A stretch of 64,000 nt of DNA from Sphingobium xenophagum NBRC 107872 (GCF_000367345.1 NZ_BARE01000030.1:27697-91696), one strand, 5' to 3'. Counted from the stretch's first letter, positions 1-8,797 are shown. A program made the numbers and translations. Notes: a model not told the origin generated them from the letters alone.

Positions 1-330
1 GATCATCGCCTTGTCCCCCATGGCGACGGCGCGGTGCAGTTCGAGCGGTTCGAGCGCGGACAGGATCGCCAGAGCCACCCGCGATCCCACGCCCTGCACA
101 TGGGTGAGCAGCCGATACCAGTCGCGCTCCTCTGCGCGCGCGAAGCCGACGAGGCGGATCGAATCTGCCGCGACCAGCATTTCGGTGTGGATCGTCACCG
201 CTTCGCCGATGCTGCCCAGCGCCGCGAGCGTGCGCGATGAGGCGCCGACCAGATAGCCCACGCCGCCCACATCGATGATGGCATGGTCCAGCCCGGTGCT
301 GTCGAGCCGTCCTTTCAATTTCGCGATCAT
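1..330 (-). CDS. ruvA: Holliday junction branch migration protein RuvA (5' part, runs off the window edge)
   Basis: Only the first 110 codons are present; the gene continues beyond base 1. The translation begins [11 protein letters not shown] and continues through DVGGVGYLV, the usual N-terminal OB-fold of RuvA, then [17 protein letters not shown], the first helix-hairpin-helix that contacts the Holliday junction. RuvA tetramers bind four-way junctions and load the RuvB helicase for branch migration during recombinational repair. The ATG at 328-330 is supported by the conserved N-terminus. ruvB would be expected to the left but cannot be seen. ruvC is not immediately upstream: the neighbouring gene is divergent and unrelated. 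Confidence 0.95.
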   Translation of the reverse strand, partial: MIAKLKGRLDSTGLDHAIIDVGGVGYLVGASSRTLAALGSIGEAVTIHTEMLVAADSIRLVGFARAEERDWYRLLTHVQGVGSRVALAILSALEPLELHRAVAMGDKAMI

Positions 331-355
331 GTCCGCTGCCCCATGGTCATGATCT

Positions 356-370
356 GTTCTTTACAGGCTC
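356..370. promoter_or_regulatory. possible LexA (SOS) box upstream of ruvA
   Basis: GTTC (356-359), seven bases, then GCTC (367-370). This differs by one base from the alphaproteobacterial LexA consensus GTTC-N7-GTTC. It lies 25 bases before the ruvA start codon, where a repressor would block the promoter, and ruv genes belong to the LexA regulon in several alphaproteobacteria. The single mismatch and lack of experimental data keep this tentative. Confidence 0.4.
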
Positions 371-457
371 CCGCGCGCGGCGCCAGCGTAAAAGCGCGGC
401 ACCTTTTGCGCGCCCATGCGTAGTGCAGCGCGACACCTATCTTCCAAGGACGCGACA

Positions 458-1033
458 ATGCTTATGACCGCACCAATGCTGGGCCCAAAGGATTTTGAAT
501 ATCCATCGATCATGCTGTCGGGGGTGGTCGACCATGGCATGTATCTGCATTTCAAGAACTGCCTGTCGAACGCGCCGCAGCAGGGGTTAGTGGTGGTGGA
601 AATTTCCACCCTGGGCGGCGACCCGGAAATTGCCCGGTTGATGGGCGAGGATATTCGTTTCCATTCCGACCTTTATCCTGAACGGCGGCTGGTATTTCTG
701 GGGCGAACCGCAGTCTATTCGGCGGGGGCGACCTTCATGAGCTTTTTCGCCACCGAAAATCGCTATGTGACGCGCGGTACCCGGATCATGATCCATGAGC
801 GGCTGATCACGAAGAATATCCAGCTGTCAGGGCCGCTTTCCACCTGCATCGCGACGTTGAAGGCGACGCTGAACGAGATTGAATCGTCGATCGCGATCCA
901 GAATGAAGGGTTCCAGAATCTGATCCTGGGATCGGATATCAGCATGGAGGAATTGCTCCAGAAAGCGCCTGAAAACTGGTATCTCGAGGCCAATGAAGCA
1001 CAGGCGCGCGGACTGATCGCCGCCGTGCTATGA
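458..1033 (+). CDS. ClpP-fold (crotonase-like) serine protease homologue
   Basis: A 191-residue protein resembling ClpP/SppA-type proteases. LVVVEISTLGGDP matches the strand-turn region before the active site, TAVYSAGATFM holds the likely nucleophilic serine, and RIMIHERL places the histidine where ClpP has its catalytic His. There is no signal peptide or membrane segment, so it is probably cytoplasmic. It is not the housekeeping ClpP: the context lacks clpX and the overall sequence is divergent. The start at 458 is chosen because AAGGA (446-450) lies seven bases upstream. The gene is divergent from ruvA and eight bases before a membrane-protein gene, with which it may be co-transcribed. Substrate and partner unknown. 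Confidence 0.75.
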   Translation: MLMTAPMLGPKDFEYPSIMLSGVVDHGMYLHFKNCLSNAPQQGLVVVEISTLGGDPEIARLMGEDIRFHSDLYPERRLVFLGRTAVYSAGATFMSFFATENRYVTRGTRIMIHERLITKNIQLSGPLSTCIATLKATLNEIESSIAIQNEGFQNLILGSDISMEELLQKAPENWYLEANEAQARGLIAAVL

Positions 1034-1040
1034 CGGGCGC

Positions 1041-1676
1041 ATGAGCCGCACGATTTCCCGCCAGCCCATCTTCCCCTGGCGTTATGGCATGTTCCTGGCG
1101 CTGCTGGTGACGGCAGCGCCGCTTGGCCTCTGGCTGCGCTGGCATGAAGCGGTGATGGCGGGTTTCGACATCGCCGCGCTGGCCTTCATGGTGTCGGTCG
1201 TGCCGTTGATCCGTGCCGATCCTGCCGCCATCCGGCGCAAGGCGCAGGCGAATGACGCCAATCGCGAGTTGATGCTGTTGCTGACCGGGATCGTCAGCCT
1301 GGTCATATTGGTCGCGGTCGGCGTGGCCGTGAGCCAGCATGGCGGGCCCAAGGCCTGGGTGGTCACGTTGCTGCTGGCGACGTTGCTGGTCGCCTGGCTA
1401 TTTTCCAACCTCATTTACGCGATGCATTACGCCCATATCTTCTATCGGGCGGACAAGGGCGGCGGCGACTGCGCCGGGCTGGATTTTCCGGACACGAAGG
1501 AGCCGGGCTATTGGGATTTTCTGTATTTCGCTTTCACGCTGGGCATGACGTTCCAGACGTCCGACATATCCATCACTGACAGCGGCGTGCGGCGCACCGT
1601 ATTGTTTCAGTGCCTTGCCGCCTTCCTGTTCAACCTTGGCATATTGGCCTTTACCATCAACGTGCTGGGCGGCTGA
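1041..1676 (+). CDS. DUF1345 family membrane protein
   Basis: 211 residues with about five hydrophobic segments (around residues 15-33, 38-56, 77-97, 104-124 and 185-208), so an inner-membrane protein. The conserved block near residues 125-175, including YAMHYAHIFY, DFPDTKEPGYWDF and FTLGMTFQTSD, matches DUF1345 membrane proteins. No biochemical role is established for this family. The gene follows the ClpP-like gene by eight bases, so joint transcription is likely. Confidence 0.85.
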   Translation: MSRTISRQPIFPWRYGMFLALLVTAAPLGLWLRWHEAVMAGFDIAALAFMVSVVPLIRADPAAIRRKAQANDANRELMLLLTGIVSLVILVAVGVAVSQHGGPKAWVVTLLLATLLVAWLFSNLIYAMHYAHIFYRADKGGGDCAGLDFPDTKEPGYWDFLYFAFTLGMTFQTSDISITDSGVRRTVLFQCLAAFLFNLGILAFTINVLGG

Positions 1677-1697
1677 GCCAAATTCAAATCCGGCCCA

Positions 1698-2018
1698 TCA
1701 GGCGGCCGTGTCGATCGGGCCGCGTCGCCCCTGCGACTGGCTTTGCTTGGCGGAGCGGGGCGCCGAATCGTCCAGTCCCATATGCCGTACCGTCCTCCAC
1801 CATTCGGGCAATATCGGCTTGAGCACCGAAAGGCTGCCGCTGCGGGGCGCGGCGTACCAGTCGTCACCGACACGCTGGAAACGCCAGACCGGATCGCAGT
1901 TGAGCGGCACACGCTCAAACACGGGTTGACCATTGGCGCTGCCAAGGGCCGGGACTTCCTTCAACTGGGCAGGGACGTTGCGCACGCTGCCATCGGGAAA
2001 TCGCACCGCAATCGTCAT
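1698..2018 (-). CDS. small hypothetical protein
   Basis: 106 residues starting MTIAVRFPDGS. The start at 2018 is preferred over an upstream one because GGAG lies about seven bases before it. No signal peptide, membrane segment or known domain could be recognised. The sequence has a beta-rich N-terminal half, a WWRTVRHMG stretch and a basic, Gln/Ser-rich tail. It is convergent with the DUF1345 gene and divergent from the methyltransferase-like gene. Function unknown. Confidence 0.6.
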   Translation of the reverse strand: MTIAVRFPDGSVRNVPAQLKEVPALGSANGQPVFERVPLNCDPVWRFQRVGDDWYAAPRSGSLSVLKPILPEWWRTVRHMGLDDSAPRSAKQSQSQGRRGPIDTAA

Positions 2019-2168
2019 CTCCTGTCTCCATTGCCGAAGCTTAGGTTGAGATAACGCACTGAGATAAAAAGGGTTCATGACCTTGCTGCAGGTTAAGATG
2101 ATTCCTGTCGGCCGACGCGCGCCATGCCTTTCACCGCTTGCTTACCCTTTTGCGCTAGAGCAGCGACC

Positions 2169-3470
2169 ATGCGCGATTCCGTCGATCCCTGCCCCAAATC
2201 CGCCGTCAGCCACGGCGTGGGCATCGCTGGCCTTGTCGGCCTTGGCCTCTGGACGCTGGTGGCGCGCCATTATGGCATGGACGGCCCCAATGCCGGGCTG
2301 GCCGCGGTCGTCGCCTGCGGCCTGCCAATGGTGCTGTGGTCGCTGATGGTGGACAAGGTGCATCGCAACGCATCGACCGGCATCGACTGGCGTGGCCCGG
2401 CGCGTCCCGTGCGCGAGGTGCTGGACATCAGCATCGTCAAGATTGCGGGATTGTGGGCGACCTGGCTTGCCATCGCGATCTGCTATTGCATCGCGCGCTG
2501 GTACTGGAACGGCAACTACCGATTTTCGATGGATCTGTTCACCGCTGCTGCGCCCTGGCTGCTCGCTTTGTCCATCCCCTACATCATCTGGATCGACCGG
2601 CGGCTGGTGCACCCCAAGGACGCTAGTTACAGTTTTGGCCAATGGGTGATCGGCGGCGCGGCGGGCGCGCCCGACATGCGCCAGGTCGCCCACCATGCCC
2701 GCGCCTGGACGGTGAAGGGCTTTTTCCTGGCTTTCATGGTCTCCATCGTGCCCGGCAATTTCGCCAATGTCGTCGACTGGCGGATCGAGGAGGCCTTCGC
2801 CAATCCCGTGGCGATGGCCGGTTTCCTGATTGCGTTCATGTTCATGATCGACGTGTGCCTTGCCACGGTCGGCTATATTCTGACCTTCAAGCCGCTGGAT
2901 TCGCATATCCGCACCGCCAACCCCTATCTGGCGGGCTGGGTCGCGGCGTTGATCTGCTATCCGCCGTTCGTGCTGATGGGGGGCGGGGGACCGCTTGATT
3001 ATCATGCGGGCGGGGCGGAATGGGACTATTGGACGCAAGGGTCGGGCGTGCTGCAATGGGCGCTGGGTGGATGGCTGGTGCTGCTGACCGGCATCTATGC
3101 CTGGGCGACGGTGGCGTTCGGCCTGCGCTTTTCCAACCTGACCCATCGCGGCATCCTGACGCACGGTCCCTATCGCTGGACCCGGCACCCGGCCTATCTG
3201 GCGAAAAATCTGTTCTGGTGGTTTTCGGCGCTGCCTTTTCTGAGCGTGTCCGGGTCCATGACCGACATAGTGCGCAATTGCGCGATGCTGGCGCTCACCA
3301 ACGCGGTCTATTACTGGCGCGCCCGGACGGAAGAACAGCATCTGTCCGCCGACCCCGACTATCGCGCCTATAGCGACTGGATGGAACGCAACGCGCCGGT
3401 GCCGCGCATCTTTGCGTGGGTGACGGGACGCAAGCGCCCCGCCGCCACAGTGATTCAGGCAGCCGAATAA
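2169..3470 (+). CDS. isoprenylcysteine carboxyl methyltransferase-like membrane protein
   Basis: 433 residues with many membrane segments. The C-terminal part carries the ICMT/Ste14-like signature: GPYRWTRHPAYLAKNL near residue 340, followed by a hydrophobic pair and a terminal ARTEEQHLSADPDYRAY block containing the acidic EE typical of this methyltransferase fold. The extra ~200-residue N-terminal membrane region is longer than in ordinary Ste14 proteins, and its role is not known. Bacterial members methylate or are predicted to methylate small or lipid substrates, not prenylated proteins, and no substrate can be inferred. The start at 2169 follows GAGC closely. Convergent with gshA. Confidence 0.75.
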   Translation: MRDSVDPCPKSAVSHGVGIAGLVGLGLWTLVARHYGMDGPNAGLAAVVACGLPMVLWSLMVDKVHRNASTGIDWRGPARPVREVLDISIVKIAGLWATWLAIAICYCIARWYWNGNYRFSMDLFTAAAPWLLALSIPYIIWIDRRLVHPKDASYSFGQWVIGGAAGAPDMRQVAHHARAWTVKGFFLAFMVSIVPGNFANVVDWRIEEAFANPVAMAGFLIAFMFMIDVCLATVGYILTFKPLDSHIRTANPYLAGWVAALICYPPFVLMGGGGPLDYHAGGAEWDYWTQGSGVLQWALGGWLVLLTGIYAWATVAFGLRFSNLTHRGILTHGPYRWTRHPAYLAKNLFWWFSALPFLSVSGSMTDIVRNCAMLALTNAVYYWRARTEEQHLSADPDYRAYSDWMERNAPVPRIFAWVTGRKRPAATVIQAAE

Positions 3471-3488
3471 GCAGCCCTTATCGAGCGA

Positions 3489-4862
3489 TCAGAAGCTTTC
3501 TTCCGCATAGACTTTGCTGACGTCGCCGCCCCATTCGCCATGATAGCGGTCCAGCAGCCGTTCGGCGTGGGTCTTGCCGGACGACACGACCTCTTCCAGA
3601 TCGGACAGATAGCCGGTTTCATTGTCGCCTGCCGTATTGAGACGGGCGCGGGCGGCGAGGCCTGAACGCGCAATGTCGAGCGCGGGACGGGCGATGTCGC
3701 GCAGCGTGCGGCCCTTGCCGACCGGCGCATCGAGGCCGAGGCGCGGCACGGAATCGCGCAATATCTGGCGATCTTCCATGCTCCAGTCCTTGACCAGATC
3801 CCAGGCGGCGTCGAGCGCGCCCTGATCATAGAGCAGGCCGACCCACAGCGCGGGCAGGGCGCAGATACGGCCCCAGGGTCCGCCATCGGCGCCGCGCATT
3901 TCAAGGAAGCTTTTGAGCCGCACTTCGGGAAAGGCGGTGGAAAGATGATCCTCCCAATCCTTCTCCGTGGGCTTTTCGCCCGGCAGGACCGACAGTTCGC
4001 CGTTCAGGAAATCGCGGAACGACAGGCCCGAAGCGTCGATATATTTGCCGTCGCGATAGACGAAATACATCGGCACATCGAGCGCATAGTCGGCATAGCG
4101 TTCATAGCCAAAGCCGTCTTCGAACACGAAGGGCAACATGCCGGTGCGCTTGGGGTCGGTGTCCGACCAGATATGGCTGCGGTAGGAGAGGAAGCCGTTG
4201 GGCTTGCCTTCGGTAAAGGGCGAATTGGCGAACAGCGCGGTGCCGAGCGGTTGCAGGGCGAGGGAGACGCGGAACTTCTTGGCCATGTCCGCTTCGCTGC
4301 CATAGTCCAGATTGGTCTGGATGGTGCAGGTGCGCAGCATCATGTCCAGCCCCATGGAGCCGACGCGCGGCATGTGCCGCAGCATGATTTCATACCGGCC
4401 CTTGGGCATGATCGGCAGGTCTGCGCGCGTCTTGTCGGGCCACATGCCCAGGCCCAGAAAGCCCAGGCCCAGCATGTCGCCGACATATTTCACCTGTTCC
4501 AGATGGCGGCCGGTTTCGGCGCAGGTCTGGTGAATATTGTCGAGCGGCGCGCCGGACAGTTCGAGCTGCCCGGCCGGTTCCAGGCTGATCGTGCCGTCGG
4601 CGCCGGACAGGGCGATGATATTCTCACCCTCGAACACCGGGTTCCAGCCATAACGGGTCAGGCCGATCAGCAGCGTGTGGATGCCGCCCTTTTCCTCATA
4701 GGAAGGGGCGTGATGATCCCTGCGGTTATAGACGAATTTCTCGTGCTCCGTGCCGATGCGCCAGCGATCCTTGGGCTTTTCGCCCTTGGCAAAGGCCGCG
4801 ATCAACTGGTCGCGGCTTTCGATGACGGGATCTTCACCCGCTGAGTCGGTTCTGGTGCTCAT
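3489..4862 (-). CDS. gshA: glutamate--cysteine ligase
   Basis: 457 residues, the length of proteobacterial/plant-type GCS2 ligases. It joins glutamate and cysteine through the gamma-carboxyl using ATP, the first and rate-limiting step of glutathione synthesis, in the cytoplasm. Recognisable blocks are WRIGTEHEKFVY near residue 35, the ATP/substrate region GADGTISLEPAGQLELSGA near 105, MPRVGSMGLDMMLRTCTIQ near 165, and FRDFLNGELSVLPGEKPTEKDWEDH in the C-terminal half. It stands alone between convergent and co-oriented neighbours; gshB is not in this window. rsmE lies upstream on the same strand, about 100 bases away. Confidence 0.95.
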   Translation of the reverse strand: MSTRTDSAGEDPVIESRDQLIAAFAKGEKPKDRWRIGTEHEKFVYNRRDHHAPSYEEKGGIHTLLIGLTRYGWNPVFEGENIIALSGADGTISLEPAGQLELSGAPLDNIHQTCAETGRHLEQVKYVGDMLGLGFLGLGMWPDKTRADLPIMPKGRYEIMLRHMPRVGSMGLDMMLRTCTIQTNLDYGSEADMAKKFRVSLALQPLGTALFANSPFTEGKPNGFLSYRSHIWSDTDPKRTGMLPFVFEDGFGYERYADYALDVPMYFVYRDGKYIDASGLSFRDFLNGELSVLPGEKPTEKDWEDHLSTAFPEVRLKSFLEMRGADGGPWGRICALPALWVGLLYDQGALDAAWDLVKDWSMEDRQILRDSVPRLGLDAPVGKGRTLRDIARPALDIARSGLAARARLNTAGDNETGYLSDLEEVVSSGKTHAERLLDRYHGEWGGDVSKVYAEESF

Positions 4863-4962
4863 GCCCCGCCCTTAATGCTTCCCCTCGGCCGGTCAAACAG
4901 CGACTGGCGTTGATCAGATAGGGCCTGTCTATAAACGGTTCAATCCAATAGCGAAATGAAAC

Positions 4963-5709
4963 TTAGTGCCAGTCCCCGTTCAGCGTCATCCACGCGGCCG
5001 TTGCGGCGATGGCAGCGGTTTCGGCGCGCAGGATGCGGGGACCGAGCGAAACCGCCACGGCGCGCGGGTGGGCGCGGATCGCTTCGCGTTCGGCAGGATC
5101 GAATCCGCCCTCCGGCCCGATCAGGAAAGCGGCGGGACCGGGGTGGGCGGCAAAGGCCGCGGCCAGCGGTGCGCCGCCGGTTTCATCGGCAAAGAATAGG
5201 TGACGGTCCTGCGGCCAGTCGCGCAGCAACGCATCGAGCTTCACCATCGCGGCAAGATACGGCAGGCTGGTGCGGCCGCATTGTTCGGCGGCCTCGACCA
5301 GATGGGCGTGCAAACGATCCAGATTGAGCTTGTCCACCACGGCGCGGCGAGTGAGGACCGGCTGGAGCTTGGCCACGCCCAGTTCGCACGCCTTTTCCGC
5401 GATCAAATCTATCCGGCCCTTCTTGATCGGGGCGCAGCAGAGCCAGAAATCCGGGACGGATTCGGGCGGTCGCGTCTGGCGGATGCATTCCAATATCAGG
5501 TCGCGCTTGCGGATGTCGCGGGCGCGGGCGGCCCATTCGCCCGACCGGCCGTCGAACAGCAGGACGATATCGTCGGGCTTCACCCGCATGACGCTGATCA
5601 GATAATGGGCCGGATTGCCATCGACAGGCACCGACACGCCATCCCCCAACTGGGTTTCGACATGCAGACGCGGCGCGCTTTGCGGCGGCCAGGCGGGAGT
5701 TGCGGTCAT
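4963..5709 (-). CDS. rsmE: 16S rRNA (uracil-1498-N3)-methyltransferase
   Basis: 248-residue SPOUT-class enzyme that methylates U1498 in helix 44 of 16S rRNA using S-adenosylmethionine. The C-terminal knot that binds SAM is clear: FLIGPEGGFDPAEREAI and VSLGPRILRAETAAIAA. The N-terminal PUA-like domain includes HYLISVMRVKPDD. The internal ATG at 5709 gives the family length. The gene is read toward gshA, with 100 bases between them, and is divergent from ubiA with under 90 bases between starts, so their promoters overlap. Confidence 0.95.
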   Translation of the reverse strand: MTATPAWPPQSAPRLHVETQLGDGVSVPVDGNPAHYLISVMRVKPDDIVLLFDGRSGEWAARARDIRKRDLILECIRQTRPPESVPDFWLCCAPIKKGRIDLIAEKACELGVAKLQPVLTRRAVVDKLNLDRLHAHLVEAAEQCGRTSLPYLAAMVKLDALLRDWPQDRHLFFADETGGAPLAAAFAAHPGPAAFLIGPEGGFDPAEREAIRAHPRAVAVSLGPRILRAETAAIAATAAWMTLNGDWH

Positions 5710-5796
5710 GATGCGCTTTCCGTTCGACGAAACTTGCCCGGAGGCTATGGGAGTCTTTAGAGAAGAACGGGGCTTCGACAAGTCGGCCCGAATGGA

Positions 5797-6708
5797 GTGC
5801 GTCAGTTGAGCCAGACCATCGTTCCCGACAGCCAGGCGCGTGGGCTGCTGGCGCGGCTACCGGACACCCCGCGCGCGCTGGTGCAGATGGCGCGGTTCGA
5901 CCGGCCCATCGGCTGGTGGCTGCTCTTCTGGCCGGGGGCCTGGGCGGTGGCGCTGGCGGGGGGCGGCTTTGCGCGCTGGCCGCTGATACTCTGGCTGTTG
6001 GCGGGGAGCATCGCGATGCGCGGCGCTGGCTGCGTATTCAACGATATCGTCGATCGCGATCTCGACCGCAAAGTGGCGCGCACGGCGGCGCGCCCGCTGG
6101 CGAGCGGCACGATGACGCTGCGCACGGCCTGGCTGTGGCTGGTCGCGCTATGTCTGGTCGGGCTGATCGTGCTGCTGCAATTGCGCCTCTATGCGCAGGT
6201 CGTCGCGCTGGCGTCGCTGGCGCTGGTCGCGGCCTATCCCTTCATGAAACGGATCACCGGCTGGCCGCAAGTCTGGCTTGGCCTCGTCTTTTCATGGGCG
6301 GCGCTGGTCGGGTGGAGCGAAGTGATGGGCGCGCTGACGCTGCCGGGAATTTCACTCTATGCCGGAACCATTTTCTGGGTTGTGGGCTATGACACGATCT
6401 ACGCGCTGCAGGACCGGGAGGACGACGCGCTGATCGGCATTGGTTCCAGCGCCCTATCCATGGGGCGGCACGTCCGGCTGGGCGTGGCGCTCTGCTATCT
6501 GTGCGCGCTCGGCCTGTGGAGCGGGGCGATCTGGCAGGTGCGGCCCCAGATGCTGGCGCTGGCCGCATTGCTGCCGGTGGCGGTGCATCTGCTGTGGCAG
6601 GTCGCCACCCTGCGCGAGGATGGTCTCGATCCACTCGTCAAATTCCGATCCAACCGCTTTGCCGGACTGCTGATGTTTCTGGGATGCCTAGTGGTCGGCA
6701 GCGCATGA
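5797..6708 (+). CDS. ubiA: 4-hydroxybenzoate polyprenyltransferase
   Basis: About 300 residues with eight or so membrane helices. It attaches a polyprenyl chain to 4-hydroxybenzoate in ubiquinone synthesis at the inner membrane. Both Mg-diphosphate binding motifs are present: NDIVDRDLDRK near residue 80 and DTIYALQDREDD near 200. No ATG is suitable: the candidates are GTG at 5797 or TTG at 5806, and GGAG at 5794-5797 is better placed for the TTG. The stop overlaps the next gene's ATG (ATGA), indicating translational coupling to the phospholipase D gene. Confidence 0.95.
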   Translation: MRQLSQTIVPDSQARGLLARLPDTPRALVQMARFDRPIGWWLLFWPGAWAVALAGGGFARWPLILWLLAGSIAMRGAGCVFNDIVDRDLDRKVARTAARPLASGTMTLRTAWLWLVALCLVGLIVLLQLRLYAQVVALASLALVAAYPFMKRITGWPQVWLGLVFSWAALVGWSEVMGALTLPGISLYAGTIFWVVGYDTIYALQDREDDALIGIGSSALSMGRHVRLGVALCYLCALGLWSGAIWQVRPQMLALAALLPVAVHLLWQVATLREDGLDPLVKFRSNRFAGLLMFLGCLVVGSA

Positions 6709-8180
6709 GCGCGCCAATTGCCGGCCCCGTCGCCGGAGAGGATTGCTGGCAGATCGCACGGGCAACGCGCGCCAGCACGATCATCGACGCCGATGCCTAT
6801 TTCCGCCATGCCCGTGCGGCGATGCTCAAGGCGAAACGGCGGATCATGCTGATCGGCTGGGATTTCGATGCCGCGATCAGCCTGGTGCGCGAGGATGAGG
6901 TCCATGATGGCGCGCCGGTGGTGATCGGCGATTTCATCAGCTGGCTGGTGGACCGTACGCCGGATCTGGAAATCTTTCTGCTGCGCTGGGATGTCGGCGC
7001 GATGAAGTCGATGGTGCGGCCGACCAACCTGTTCACGACGCTCAAATGGATGGCCCATCCGCGCGTGACGGTGAAGCTGGACAGTCATCATCCGCCCGCT
7101 GCCTCCCACCATCAGAAGATCGTGGTGATTGACGATTGCTTCGCCTTTTGCGGCGGCATCGACATGACCGGCGACCGATGGGACACGCGCCATCATCGCG
7201 ATGAAGAACCGGGTCGGCTGCATCCGGACGGGTCGCCCTATGGCCCCTGGCACGATGCGACCACGGCGCTGACCGGACCTGTCGCCGCGGCGCTGGGGGA
7301 ACATGCCCGCAATCGCTGGGTCGGGGCGGGCGGCGATGCGCTGGCACCGGTCGAGGGGGTGGAAGATTGCTGGCCCGACCATCTGCCGGTGCAATTCACC
7401 GATGTCGATGTCGCCATTTCCCGCTCTGCGCCCAAAATGGACGATCAGGAGGAACTGATCGAGATCGAGCGGCTCTATTGCCACCAGATCGCAGCGGCGC
7501 AGCGTTGCATCTACGCCGAAAGCCAATATTTCGCGTCGCGCCGCATTGCCGAAGCGATCGCCAATCGGCTGGACGAAGCGGACGGGCCGGACATCGTCAT
7601 CATCAATCCGACCCAGGCGGACGGCTGGCTGGAGCAGCAGGCGATGGATTCGGCGCGGGCGCGTCTGTTCGAGGCTTTGAAGGCGCGCGACGTCCACGGG
7701 CGGCTGCGCATCTATCATCCCTTCACGACGCGTGGCGTTCCCATCTATGTCCACGCCAAGATCCTGATCGTCGATGATCGACTGATCCGGGTCGGTTCAT
7801 CCAACATGAACAACCGCTCGATGCGGCTGGACACCGAATGCGACGTGACGATCGATACCGCGCTGCCCGCCAATGCCGGCTGGCAGGACAGGATCAGGGC
7901 GATCCGCGACGATCTGATCGCCGAGCATCTCGACCTGCCGGTGGAGCGGGTGGCGCGCGTCGTCGCGCAGCGCGGGCTGGTCGCGGGGATAGAGGAAATG
8001 CGCCAGAAGCCCGGCCGGACGCTGCGCCCCTATGAGACGCCGGATCTGAATGACGTACAGGCGTGGCTGGCCGACCATGAGGTGCTGGACCCCGAAGGAC
8101 CGGACGAAATGTTCGAGCCGATCAGCGAACGCGGCCTGTTCCGGCGGATGAAGGGCTGGTTAGGGCGGGTTAAGGATTAA
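6705..8180 (+). CDS. phospholipase D-like protein (cardiolipin synthase-type)
   Basis: 491 residues with two HKD motifs: HQKIVVID near residue 135 and HAKILIVDDRLIRVGSSNMNNRSM near residue 353, the hallmark of two-domain phospholipase D/cardiolipin synthase enzymes. It lacks the N-terminal membrane helices of classical Cls proteins, which fits the soluble PLD group that hydrolyses or transphosphatidylates phospholipids. The start overlaps the ubiA stop as ATGA. It could be either a phospholipase D or a ClsC-like synthase; sequence alone does not decide. Confidence 0.85.
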   Translation: MSAPIAGPVAGEDCWQIARATRASTIIDADAYFRHARAAMLKAKRRIMLIGWDFDAAISLVREDEVHDGAPVVIGDFISWLVDRTPDLEIFLLRWDVGAMKSMVRPTNLFTTLKWMAHPRVTVKLDSHHPPAASHHQKIVVIDDCFAFCGGIDMTGDRWDTRHHRDEEPGRLHPDGSPYGPWHDATTALTGPVAAALGEHARNRWVGAGGDALAPVEGVEDCWPDHLPVQFTDVDVAISRSAPKMDDQEELIEIERLYCHQIAAAQRCIYAESQYFASRRIAEAIANRLDEADGPDIVIINPTQADGWLEQQAMDSARARLFEALKARDVHGRLRIYHPFTTRGVPIYVHAKILIVDDRLIRVGSSNMNNRSMRLDTECDVTIDTALPANAGWQDRIRAIRDDLIAEHLDLPVERVARVVAQRGLVAGIEEMRQKPGRTLRPYETPDLNDVQAWLADHEVLDPEGPDEMFEPISERGLFRRMKGWLGRVKD

Positions 8181-8455
8181 AGGCCGAGCGCCTTGCGCAG
8201 TTCGGCGTTGATCCGGCTTTGCCAGCCCGGCCCAGTGGCGCGGAAACCGTCCAGTACGGCAGCGTCGAGGCGAAGGGTTACCTGTTGTTTGGGGGCGTCC
8301 GATTTGGGGCGGCCGGGACGGGTCAGCGTGCCAGTGGCGGGGCGGATAACCCTATCGCCGATGCGAAATTCCGCTCGGTCAAATATCTCCTCCGTCCATT
8401 CGGGAATGTCATCATCATCCCAATCTGCGGGCAAAGGCTTTCTGCTCTCGGTCAT
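8177..8455 (-). CDS. brnA: BrnA-type antitoxin
   Basis: 92 residues. The C-terminal half (APKQQVTLRLDAAVLDGF... SRINAELRKAL) is a ribbon-helix-helix DNA-binding domain as in BrnA antitoxins, and the acidic N-terminus (DWDDDDIPEWTEE) is the part expected to wrap the toxin. BrnA neutralises BrnT and represses their shared promoter. The reading frame overlaps the 3' end of brnT by 41 bases, placing toxin first and antitoxin second, the usual brnTA order. Its end also overlaps the end of the convergent phospholipase D gene by four bases. Confidence 0.9.
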   Translation of the reverse strand: MTESRKPLPADWDDDDIPEWTEEIFDRAEFRIGDRVIRPATGTLTRPGRPKSDAPKQQVTLRLDAAVLDGFRATGPGWQSRINAELRKALGL

Positions 8456-8693
8456 TGCATTTCCTCATGGAGATGACCCGGATTCCACCATCAACCGGCG
8501 TCCAGACCACCGTAATTAGCCTGTCGTTCATCAGGCCATAAGTCTGAAAACGCGGCTCAACATAGTCATATCTATCGTCCTCCACCGTGTAGGACGGACC
8601 GTCAAAAACCTGCGCGGCATCAGCGAAATCCAATCCCCGTTCCTGTAGGGTTTTCAATCGCTTTGCCGGATCGAAGCTCAATTCCATTTTCAT
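8415..8693 (-). CDS. brnT: BrnT-type ribonuclease toxin
   Basis: 92 residues of the BrnT family (RelE-like fold RNase). Recognisable are the N-terminal FDPAKRLKTLQERGLDF, matching the family pattern of a short strand then helix, the central PRFQTYGLMNDRLITVVWTP, and the C-terminal IRVISMRKCNDREQKAFA, corresponding to the conserved RIISARkA..rE end. Known BrnT proteins inhibit translation by RNA cleavage when free of BrnA. The pair is chromosomal, lies downstream of smc, and has an AT-rich promoter region unlike its surroundings. Confidence 0.9.
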   Translation of the reverse strand: MKMELSFDPAKRLKTLQERGLDFADAAQVFDGPSYTVEDDRYDYVEPRFQTYGLMNDRLITVVWTPVDGGIRVISMRKCNDREQKAFARRLG

Positions 8694-8704
8694 GCCCCTA
8701 GAAC

Positions 8705-8797
8705 GTAGTTACGCGACGCGCTCCAGGGTGGACAAAAACGCTTTGCCATTTTGCATAACTACAGAAATTCGTCAAGAATTTTTGTAACTACAAAAAT
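8705..8797 (-). promoter_or_regulatory. brnTA promoter with repeated GTAGTTA operator-like motif
   Basis: Read on the minus strand, GTAGTTAC (8784-8791) and GTAGTTAT (8755-8762) are direct repeats, and a third copy lies inverted at 8705-8712. Between the first two is TTGACG (-35-like, 8770-8775) with a CAAAAT -10-like hexamer 16 bases on. The 8784-8791 copy sits inside a 20-base palindrome (8778-8797), ATTTTTGTA-AC-TACAAAAAT. This arrangement fits autoregulation by the ribbon-helix-helix antitoxin, though binding is inferred. Confidence 0.5.
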
